NCBI GenBank assembly: GCA_035649415.1
Contig: DASRJP010000097.1
Coordinates: forward strand, 1 to 33,443
DNA length: 33,443 nt
Direction of reading: 5' to 3'
From: DATKDU01 sp035649415
GTDB taxonomy: Bacteria > Planctomycetota > Planctomycetia > Pirellulales > Pirellulaceae
Part shown: in pieces, positions 7,674 through 14,182 of the stretch
Layout of the letters: each line of letters opens with the position of its first letter
How positions within the stretch are numbered: position 1 is the first letter of the stretch
Translations under genes and position numbers: made by a program
The notes under the pieces: generated by a model
The model's input: the letters and a program-made list of their open reading frames with translations, nothing else
Told to the model about the DNA's origin: nothing
The model's database searches: none

Positions 7674-9548
7674 ATGTTAATTGGTCCGATTTTTTCCCGC
7701 GAGCTAGTCACGGCGCCCCGCCGGCCCCAGCATTTCATCTATCGCACGGCCTATGCGTTTGGACTGTTCCTGCTGATGGTCACCGCCTGGCTGGTGATGG
7801 TGGGGACGCAGGAGGTTCGCACGGTCGGAGACGTGTCCCGGTTCGGGGCCATGTTGTTTCAGATTCTTGCGCCGCTGCAGTTGGCGCTGGTGACCTTTCT
7901 GGCGGCCCAGTCGGCCACCAGCGGCGTGGCCCAGGAGAAGGACCGACGGACGATTCTGCTGCTGCTCATGACGCGGCTGACCAACCACGAACTAGTTCTG
8001 GGCAAGCTGCTGGCCAGTCTGCTCGATGTGCTGGTCATGCTGCTGGCGGGACTTCCTGTCTTCGTGCTGATGACGCTCTTTGGCGGGATTTCTATAGAGC
8101 AGATTGCCAAAGTGTTTGCCGTGACGTTGATGACGGCCTTGGCGGCCGGAAGCCTGGGCTCGACCGTAGCTCTTGCACGCGAGAAGACATTTCAGTCGCT
8201 GGCAATCACCTCCCTGGTCTTGGTCTTGTGGATCGGCCTGTGGGAGGTCGTCGCGGCCTTGTTTGGAGATCGCGTCATTGCCGGCATGCCCCTGGCCTGG
8301 GTGGCGACCGCGGCCAGCCCCCTGCGCGCCATTCTGGCGGCGGTGCAACCCTTTGGAAACTCGTTCCGCGGCTGGCCGGCTGGCGAATTGGCATTTGTGG
8401 CGCTGGCGGCAATTGCCACGGCGGCTCTCAACGCCTACGCCATTTGGCGGCTGCGCGTATGGAACCCTGGACGTGATATCCTGCCCGTACAAAATGACGA
8501 GAGCCCTAAGCACAGCATCTGGAGCGCCGATCACGATGTGCGGCAGCTTGAAGCACGTGCAAAGGGGGCATCGGCTGGGGACGCTGCTGCTGCCGCAGAA
8601 TCGGCTCGAGCGGGTCACGTGGATGCCCGCGTCCGCAGGAGCAGCGAGCCAAGCCGCGAAGTTTGGGACAACCCGGTGCTATGGCGCGAAATGTGTACAT
8701 GGGCGTACGGTAAAAAGGCACTTGTCATTCGACTTGCGTACCTGGTGCTGTTTGCGATGGCGGCCGCGGGGGTCTATTGGACGGTGCGCAGTGGGGCGGC
8801 GCTGGCGCAGACCAGCGGGGGGGGCGCTATCCCGGCCGCAGTTTTGCCACTGGCCCCCTTTTTTCTCGTGAGCCTGGTGATCGTCAATGCGCTGGCCGTG
8901 ACGAGCATCACCAACGAGCGAGACGGAGGTTCGCTGGACCTGCTGTTGGTCACCGACCTGACGCCGCCGGAGTTCATCTTTGGCAAAATGCTCGGCGTGG
9001 CCTATGTCACGCGAGAGATGGTCGCACTGCCGCTGGTGTTGTGCCTGTACTTGTGGCTCGTCGGCGGGATGACGTTTGAAAACCTGGTCTGGCTGCTGCT
9101 CGGGCAGATTGTCATGAATGTCTTCGTGATCATGCTGGGCATTCACTGCGGCATGCATTACGCCAATAGTCGCAGCGCCATCGGCGTCAGCCTCGGGAAC
9201 GTGTTTTTCCTGTTTCTCGGCGTCGTTACGCTGATCTTGTTCATGATCTCCTTCAGCGGATCGTTCCAGACTCAGCTCGCGCCGTTTCTGGCGTTTATTG
9301 TGGGAGGAGGAGTCGGTCTGTTTGTCATGTTGGGAGTTCGCAACCCGTCGAGTGCCATCACACTCGCCTCCGGAGTGCTTCCGTTTGCCACTTTCTTCGC
9401 GGTCACCAGCTTCCTGCTTGAGCACTACTTGCAGGTTTTTCTCGTGGCCAGTGCCGCTTATGGTTTTGCGACGGCGGCGATGCTCGTGCCGGCCCTATCG
9501 CAGTTCGACGTGGCGATGGGGCGGACGAAGTTGGCGGGGGACGACTAA
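7674..9548 (+). CDS. ABC-2 type transporter permease, tandem duplicated
   Basis: 624 residues from ATG at 7674; an upstream GTG at 7611 would add 21 residues but has no better ribosome site. The protein is two related membrane halves. Half 1 has IFSRELVTAPRR, then QEKDRRTILLLLMTRLTNHE. Half 2 repeats the pattern as NPVLWREMCTWAYGKK and NERDGGSLDLLLVTDLTPPE, each followed by a GK(L/M)L helix. A hydrophilic, alanine-rich linker lies between (nucleotides about 8490-8660). The segment 'E(K/R)D..(T/S)(I/L)(D/L)LLL.T.LT..E...GK' is the ABC-2 permease signature. No ATPase gene is adjacent, so the partner must be elsewhere. Substrate unknown. Confidence 0.8.
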   Translation: MLIGPIFSRELVTAPRRPQHFIYRTAYAFGLFLLMVTAWLVMVGTQEVRTVGDVSRFGAMLFQILAPLQLALVTFLAAQSATSGVAQEKDRRTILLLLMTRLTNHELVLGKLLASLLDVLVMLLAGLPVFVLMTLFGGISIEQIAKVFAVTLMTALAAGSLGSTVALAREKTFQSLAITSLVLVLWIGLWEVVAALFGDRVIAGMPLAWVATAASPLRAILAAVQPFGNSFRGWPAGELAFVALAAIATAALNAYAIWRLRVWNPGRDILPVQNDESPKHSIWSADHDVRQLEARAKGASAGDAAAAAESARAGHVDARVRRSSEPSREVWDNPVLWREMCTWAYGKKALVIRLAYLVLFAMAAAGVYWTVRSGAALAQTSGGGAIPAAVLPLAPFFLVSLVIVNALAVTSITNERDGGSLDLLLVTDLTPPEFIFGKMLGVAYVTREMVALPLVLCLYLWLVGGMTFENLVWLLLGQIVMNVFVIMLGIHCGMHYANSRSAIGVSLGNVFFLFLGVVTLILFMISFSGSFQTQLAPFLAFIVGGGVGLFVMLGVRNPSSAITLASGVLPFATFFAVTSFLLEHYLQVFLVASAAYGFATAAMLVPALSQFDVAMGRTKLAGDD

Positions 9549-9550
9549 CG

Positions 9551-9608
9551 TAGGACGGGTTTCCAACCTGTCCAATCGGTTTTCTGGACAGGTTGCAAGG
9601 TTTTCTAC
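9551..9608. repeat. Dispersed hairpin repeat (GGACAGGTT family), copy 1, degenerate
   Basis: Left arm 9551-9574 contains a near-palindrome (GGACGGGTT, 3-base loop, AACCTGTCC). The right arm, about 9588-9608, starts GACAGGTTGCAAG and is partly decayed. It fills the gap between two convergent genes: the permease stop is at 9548, and the glycyl-tRNA synthetase stop (9605-9607) lies inside the right arm. Related copies lie at 18100-18165 and 31801-31865. It could act as a two-way terminator, but no clear T tract is seen. Confidence 0.75.
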
Positions 9609-11215
9609 GCCAGCCGCTGGGCCAGCTCAGATTCCACGTCGTCGATTTTCACCCGCCACTGTTTCAGGCTGTCCCGGTCGCGGATCGTAACCGTCTTATC
9701 CTGAAGCGACTGGCCGTCGACCGTAATACAAAACGGCGTTCCGGCTTCATCCTGGCGGCGGTAGCGACGGCCGACTGCTCCCTTCTCGTCATAAAAGACG
9801 TGCCACCGCTGCTTGAGCGCGCGGTAAATATCCTGTGCTACCTCCGGCATTCCCTCCTTCTTCACGAGCGGGAAGACGGCGGCCTTCACCGGCGCGATCC
9901 GCGGATGAAACTTCATCACCACGCGGGTTTGCATCTCTCCCTTTTCATCCGGCGCTTGATCCTCGCAGTACGCCTCGCAAAGGAAGGCGAGCGTCCCGCG
10001 GTCGGCGCCAGCGCTCGGCTCGATGACGTGCGGGATGAAGCGCTCGTTGGTCAGGTCGTCGCGATACGAAAGGTCTTTGCCCGACCCTTTCCACTTCGGC
10101 TTGCCATCCGGCCCTTGCTCGACGACGAGTTGCCCATCCCTGGCCACAAGCTTGCCTTCCATGTGGCTGCGGAGGTCGAAATCGCCGCGATGAGCGATCC
10201 CTTCCAGCTCGCCAAATTCTCCCGCCGCCAAAAAGGGAAACGCGTACTCGATGTCGCTCGTGCCGCAAGAATAGTGACTCAGCTCCTCCTTGTCGTGCTC
10301 GCGGAGCCGCAGCCGGTCGCTGGCCAGCCACAGGTCGGTATACCACTTCACGCGGCGGTCGCGCCAGTACTGATACCACTGCGGCGAGCTTTTTGGATGG
10401 CAAAAAAACTCGATTTCCATCTGCTCAAACTCGCGCGAGCGGAACGTGAAATTCTTTGGCGTGATCTCATTGCGAAAGCTCTTGCCCATCTGCGCGATGC
10501 CAAACGGAACGCGCACGCGAGTGCTATCGCAGACATTTTTGAAGTTAACGAAGATTCCTTGCGCCGTCTCCGGACGCAGAAATGCTGCATCCTCTTCAGT
10601 TCCCAGCGCTCCCACGATCGTTTTGAACATGAGATTGAAATCGCGCGGGTCAGTAAGCGTCCCCAGGCTCTTGGCGTCCGGCCCAAGTACTTTGCCGTAG
10701 TCACTCGGGTCGATCTTGGCCAACGAAATGAGGGGGCTTTGCCACATCAGATCGGCGGCATCCTTTGCCCGCAAGTTGAGAAATTTGAGCGCCCGATGTT
10801 CGATGTCCGCTTCCTGGTTCTCTTCGACGGAGGTCGTGACAAAAAGCTTCTGGCCCCTGGATTCGACCCAGCGCCCCGGCACCTGGTCGTAGCGATACCG
10901 CTTCTTCGACTCTTTGCAATCGACCATTTTGTCCACGAACAGATCGTAGTGCCCCGAACACTTCCACACCTGCGGATGCATGATGATGGTGCAGTCGAGT
11001 CCGACCATTTCATAGGCTTCCGGGGCCCCCGGCGGCGCGGCCAGGTCGTCGTGGCCGGTGACCATGTCCCGCCACCAGGCCTCCTTGATGTTTCGCTTCA
11101 GCTCCACGCCGAGCGGACCGTAATCCCAGAAGCCATTCAGCCCGCCGTAGATCTCGCTCGACTGGAACAAGAACCCGCGGCGCTTGCAGAGCGAGACCAG
11201 CTTTTCCATTTCCAT
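9605..11215 (-). CDS. glyQS: Glycyl-tRNA synthetase, dimeric class II type
   Basis: 536 residues from ATG at 11215 (another ATG at 11209; a GTG at 11251 is less likely). It charges tRNA-Gly with glycine in the cytoplasm. The N-terminus has MEKLVSLCKRRGFLFQSSEI and GGLNGFWDYGPLGVELKRN, the start of the single-chain (eukaryote/archaea-like and many bacterial) form, not the split alpha/beta form. Class II motif 2 is RNEITPKNFTFRSREFEQME. Motif 3 and the anticodon-binding domain follow (KFHPRIAPVKAAVFPLVKKE, then ITVDGQSLQDKTVTIRDRDS). Length and motifs look complete. The stop codon lies inside a dispersed repeat shared with the convergent permease gene, so the last residues may have been reshaped by the repeat. 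Confidence 0.95.
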   Translation of the reverse strand: MEMEKLVSLCKRRGFLFQSSEIYGGLNGFWDYGPLGVELKRNIKEAWWRDMVTGHDDLAAPPGAPEAYEMVGLDCTIIMHPQVWKCSGHYDLFVDKMVDCKESKKRYRYDQVPGRWVESRGQKLFVTTSVEENQEADIEHRALKFLNLRAKDAADLMWQSPLISLAKIDPSDYGKVLGPDAKSLGTLTDPRDFNLMFKTIVGALGTEEDAAFLRPETAQGIFVNFKNVCDSTRVRVPFGIAQMGKSFRNEITPKNFTFRSREFEQMEIEFFCHPKSSPQWYQYWRDRRVKWYTDLWLASDRLRLREHDKEELSHYSCGTSDIEYAFPFLAAGEFGELEGIAHRGDFDLRSHMEGKLVARDGQLVVEQGPDGKPKWKGSGKDLSYRDDLTNERFIPHVIEPSAGADRGTLAFLCEAYCEDQAPDEKGEMQTRVVMKFHPRIAPVKAAVFPLVKKEGMPEVAQDIYRALKQRWHVFYDEKGAVGRRYRRQDEAGTPFCITVDGQSLQDKTVTIRDRDSLKQWRVKIDDVESELAQRLA

Positions 11216-11278
11216 GGCAATACCAAAGGCAAAAGGGTTCGGCAAAGTCACAATTTACCGGCTGTCGTTCCGTCTGGT

Positions 11279-12040
11279 CTATGCCACTGTCACGCGCATC
11301 TTCACCAGGTCCAGTCGCGGCACGAGGTCGAACCGGTCGATGCCGGCGGCAAGGGCAATGTCGCTTTCGAGTCCAATCTCAACCAGATGGCGGCCACCGC
11401 GGCTCCGCCGAAGGGCGCGAACCAGCGAATCGTTACCGTCATCCTCCGATCGACACGCGCGCCAGACATCGGCCGCAATTTGAGCCTGGTCGTTGAGAGA
11501 ACACTTGTTGTCCCGGTCTTGGACGAGTTCTTCTACGATGGCTCCGGCCAGCAGCGTATCCTCGCCAGTCACCTCCCCCTCCGTGCCGGCGCAAACCAGC
11601 GCTACCCCACTGGAAGCTGGAGGCGAGAGTTCCGCCGTCAGTTCGCGGCAAACCGCCGAAAAGTTGACAAATGCCCCTAGCAGAACACATCGGGCCTTGG
11701 AGCAGCGCGCCATGGCCCGTGTGCCGTTGGTAGTCGTGAAAACAACCGTGCGGCCGCCGACAGCAGCCGGAGTGTATTCCCGCGGCGAATTCCCCAATGG
11801 AAAGCCGTCAATCCGCAATCCGCCGCGCTCACCGGCGAGCAGTGCGGCCGGCAAATTTGCCGCTAGCCGCCGCGCGTCATCGACTTCCTGGCAAATGAAC
11901 ACGTCGCGAGCGCCGCTGGCCAGCGCGTACACAATGGTCGTCGTGGCACGCAGCACATCCATGACGACTACCAATCGGCCGGAGAGCCTTTCCGGTTCGA
12001 CAAGCGACGGCAGCAGATAGACGTCCAGCGGCGTGGGCAT
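11279..12040 (-). CDS. comB: ComB-like 2-phosphosulfolactate phosphatase family protein
   Basis: 253 residues from ATG at 12040; a TTG at 12070 would add 10. ComB removes phosphate from 2-phosphosulfolactate in the coenzyme M pathway of methanogens; bacterial homologues are common and their substrate is often untested. Family motifs: DVLRATTT (28-35), GLRIDGFPLGNSPREY (74-89) and TTTNGTRA (102-109). The C-terminal half has CAGTEGEVTGEDTLLAGAI and a DIALAA-type segment. Length is normal. No ComA or ComC neighbour is present, so the pathway is not supported here and the name describes the family only. It lies 63 bases downstream of the small conserved gene at 12106-12432 on the same strand. Confidence 0.8.
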   Translation of the reverse strand: MPTPLDVYLLPSLVEPERLSGRLVVVMDVLRATTTIVYALASGARDVFICQEVDDARRLAANLPAALLAGERGGLRIDGFPLGNSPREYTPAAVGGRTVVFTTTNGTRAMARCSKARCVLLGAFVNFSAVCRELTAELSPPASSGVALVCAGTEGEVTGEDTLLAGAIVEELVQDRDNKCSLNDQAQIAADVWRACRSEDDGNDSLVRALRRSRGGRHLVEIGLESDIALAAGIDRFDLVPRLDLVKMRVTVA

Positions 12041-12105
12041 CCTGGCGCGGCGTCTTAAGAATTCCCGCAACCAGTGGTCGCGGCATTACCAGAACGCGAA
12101 GTCGA

Positions 12106-12432
12106 TTACCACCCCATGACCATGTTGGATTCGATTACCTTCCGGGCGGCTTCCAGGTCGGAGCCCGTCTCGTGCATGTAGAGACGAATCGCGTGCACTT
12201 TGTCTCCGGCGGCTTTGGACAGGCAATCCCGGGCAACGCCGCAAACGTCCATCCGCGTGTTGGTCAGACCGAGCGCCCCTTTACTGATCACCCACGTGTC
12301 CCTGGGCCGCTTGGTCATACGGATCACCCGATCGTGCGGGTAGGCTTCTTTGACCACGTTCGTCGCGTGCGATTCGTCGGCAGCCCAGGTGATGATGATG
12401 TGAGCATCGGTTTCAACCTCAAACAGCGGCAT
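12106..12432 (-). CDS. Small conserved protein of unknown function
   Basis: 108 residues, with a textbook ribosome site (AAGGAG, 6 bases before ATG). It is soluble and compact, with no signal peptide. Visible features: MPLFEVETDAHIIITWAAD at the start, a basic patch (RVIRMTKRPRDTW), two cysteines (MDVCGVARDCLSKAAGD) and a helical end (DLEAARKVIESNMVMGW). The start resembles small ferredoxin-fold or ACT-like strands, but this is not diagnostic. I do not recognise the family. It precedes the comB-like gene in a likely operon. The 14 bases of its ribosome site and start (AGGAGTTTTCCATG) are identical to those of the NIPSNAP gene at 26573. Confidence 0.7.
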   Translation of the reverse strand: MPLFEVETDAHIIITWAADESHATNVVKEAYPHDRVIRMTKRPRDTWVISKGALGLTNTRMDVCGVARDCLSKAAGDKVHAIRLYMHETGSDLEAARKVIESNMVMGW

Positions 12433-12781
12433 GGAAAACTCCTTCCCTCAATGGGACGCTTGGAGGATCGTGGCGGACGTCACCCTGGGGCGGCGGCCAG
12501 GATTGATGAAGAGAAACGAGCGAGAGGCAATCGTGAAGTGCGGCAAACCGCAGGTACAAGGCCGCTAATCGTGCGACGTGGGATGGCTGCCCCCAGCACG
12601 GCCACCACGTCACTGCCGGCTGGTACTGACCATCCAATTCGCTTCCGGGAGATACCACGGTTCCGCCTCGAGGCGCGGTAAGTGGATCAAGCACGCAACT
12701 GCACTTAAGCATCGCCCATAATGGCAGTTTTGGCAAGTGCGAGTTGCACCATTACCTGGCAGCAGCGCTGCAAAACACGCC
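12433..12781. other. Intergenic region, 349 bases, no gene seen
   Basis: It lies between the end of the PQQ-propeller gene and the start of the small gene at 12432, both on the minus strand. It should hold the promoter of the small gene and comB. A perfect 12-base palindrome (CGCCTCGAGGCG) sits at 12664-12675 and could form a hairpin or bind a regulator, but it has no T tract. Reading frames across it show no convincing protein. Confidence 0.5.
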
Positions 12782-14080
12782 TCATTTTCCGATGCAATAC
12801 AGTGCTTCGTTAGACCGCAGCAGCATTCGGTCGCCCACTACTGCCGGGCTGGCGTTGAACACGCTTTTGTCGAGCGGCGGCACGTGCGAAACCAACTTAT
12901 ATTCCGGCTTCGCTGCCACCACGTAGACCCCGCTTTGGCGGCTGACGTAATACACATTGCCGCCTGCCAGCACGGGCGAGGCATAGATGCGATCCGAGCG
13001 TGGCTCGAGCCGCTGATCGTACTTGAGCTCGCCGGTCGTCGCGTCGGCGCAATACACAATGCCGCGGCTTTCATTGGCCCAGAAAAGGTGGTCGTCGTGG
13101 TACACCGGGGAGGAAACATTGGACCCGCGATTGACCTCCCAAAACGGCATTACCTCGCCGGTTCCGCCCAGCTTGATGGCGATGCCAGTGCCGGCGCGGC
13201 CGCCGATGGCGACCACAATGCCGTCAAATGCCATAGGACTTGGACAAACATAATCTTGCACTCCAGGACAGGTCCACAGCTGCTTGCCGCTGGCCGGATC
13301 GAGCCCCTGCACCTCTCCCTGCATGGAAACGACGAGCTCCGGCGTTTTAGCGCCGCCATCGGTCGCCAGCACGGGCGAACTCCACGCCCGCCGCATGCGG
13401 GGAGTGGACCAGACCTCATTTCCCGTTTTCTTGTCGAGCGCCACCAGCGAGCCGCTCTCCACGCTGGCGTTGACGATCACCAGGTCCTTGTACAGTACCG
13501 GCGAGGTGGCGGACCCCCAGTTATGGGTCCGATCGCCAACCGATTTCGTCCATAGGTGCTGGCCGTCCAGAGTCAAAGCAACGACCCCTGACTTGCCAAA
13601 GAACACGTAGACGTTTTGGCCGTCGGTTGCGGGCGTGCTGCTGGCAAATCCGTGCAGCGCTCCGAAACCGCGAAACTCCTGCTCCGGTTGTTTGGCGGGC
13701 AAGTCGTAGCGCCACAATTTCTTGCCGCTGGGCAGGTCGAAACAAAGCACGTGACGTGTGAGCTGGGACATTTCGCCGGGATCATTCTCACTTAGTCCAT
13801 AGCCCGAATAGCAGGTCACCACGACCTTGTCCTTCCAAATAACTGGCCCCGAAGCGCCCGGGCCTGGAAGCTCCGTCTTCCAAACGAGGTTGGTGGAGTT
13901 GTCCCAGGTGGTGGGAATCTTCGCGTCCGCGGCACTGCCGTCGCGCGTGGGGCCGCGAAACTGCGGCCAGTCTGCCGAAAATGCGGGCGCTGAAAGCGCA
14001 GCCAGCAGCCAGGCCGCTGCAATTGTCCCAGCGCAGAAGGAATTCACGGCAATCAATCGGGGTGGTAGGACGTTGAACAT
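12782..14080 (-). CDS. Exported PQQ-like beta-propeller repeat protein
   Basis: 432 residues. A signal peptide occupies about 1-35 (AAAWLLAALSAPAFSADWP). The mature protein starts with WPQFRGPTRDG, the usual opening of planctomycete PQQ-like propellers. Propeller repeats follow: LVWKTELPGPGASGPVIWKD, LPSGKKLWRYDLP, LDKKTGNEVWSTPRMRRAWS, LDPASGKQLWTCPG and ATTGELKYDQRLEPRSDRIY. The fold matches BamB-like and quinoprotein-dehydrogenase-like propellers. I see no dedicated PQQ ligands or heme site, so it is more likely a binding or scaffold protein than a dehydrogenase. It follows the large WD40 membrane-protein gene by 102 bases on the same strand. There is no clear ribosome site before the ATG. 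Confidence 0.85.
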   Translation of the reverse strand: MFNVLPPRLIAVNSFCAGTIAAAWLLAALSAPAFSADWPQFRGPTRDGSAADAKIPTTWDNSTNLVWKTELPGPGASGPVIWKDKVVVTCYSGYGLSENDPGEMSQLTRHVLCFDLPSGKKLWRYDLPAKQPEQEFRGFGALHGFASSTPATDGQNVYVFFGKSGVVALTLDGQHLWTKSVGDRTHNWGSATSPVLYKDLVIVNASVESGSLVALDKKTGNEVWSTPRMRRAWSSPVLATDGGAKTPELVVSMQGEVQGLDPASGKQLWTCPGVQDYVCPSPMAFDGIVVAIGGRAGTGIAIKLGGTGEVMPFWEVNRGSNVSSPVYHDDHLFWANESRGIVYCADATTGELKYDQRLEPRSDRIYASPVLAGGNVYYVSRQSGVYVVAAKPEYKLVSHVPPLDKSVFNASPAVVGDRMLLRSNEALYCIGK

Positions 14081-14182
14081 GGTCAGGGCTCAAGGAGGGT
14101 GTAAAAACTAGCGACAGCCGGTGGTAAGTACCGCGAAGGGGTCGTCAGGTTTTTGCCAATAGTACGAATACGGGCCGATTCG

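Noticed and set aside
9593..11680. 695-codon open frame on the plus strand
   Set aside because: Antisense to glycyl-tRNA synthetase and the end of the ComB-like gene, both clearly real. No ribosome site and no recognisable domain.
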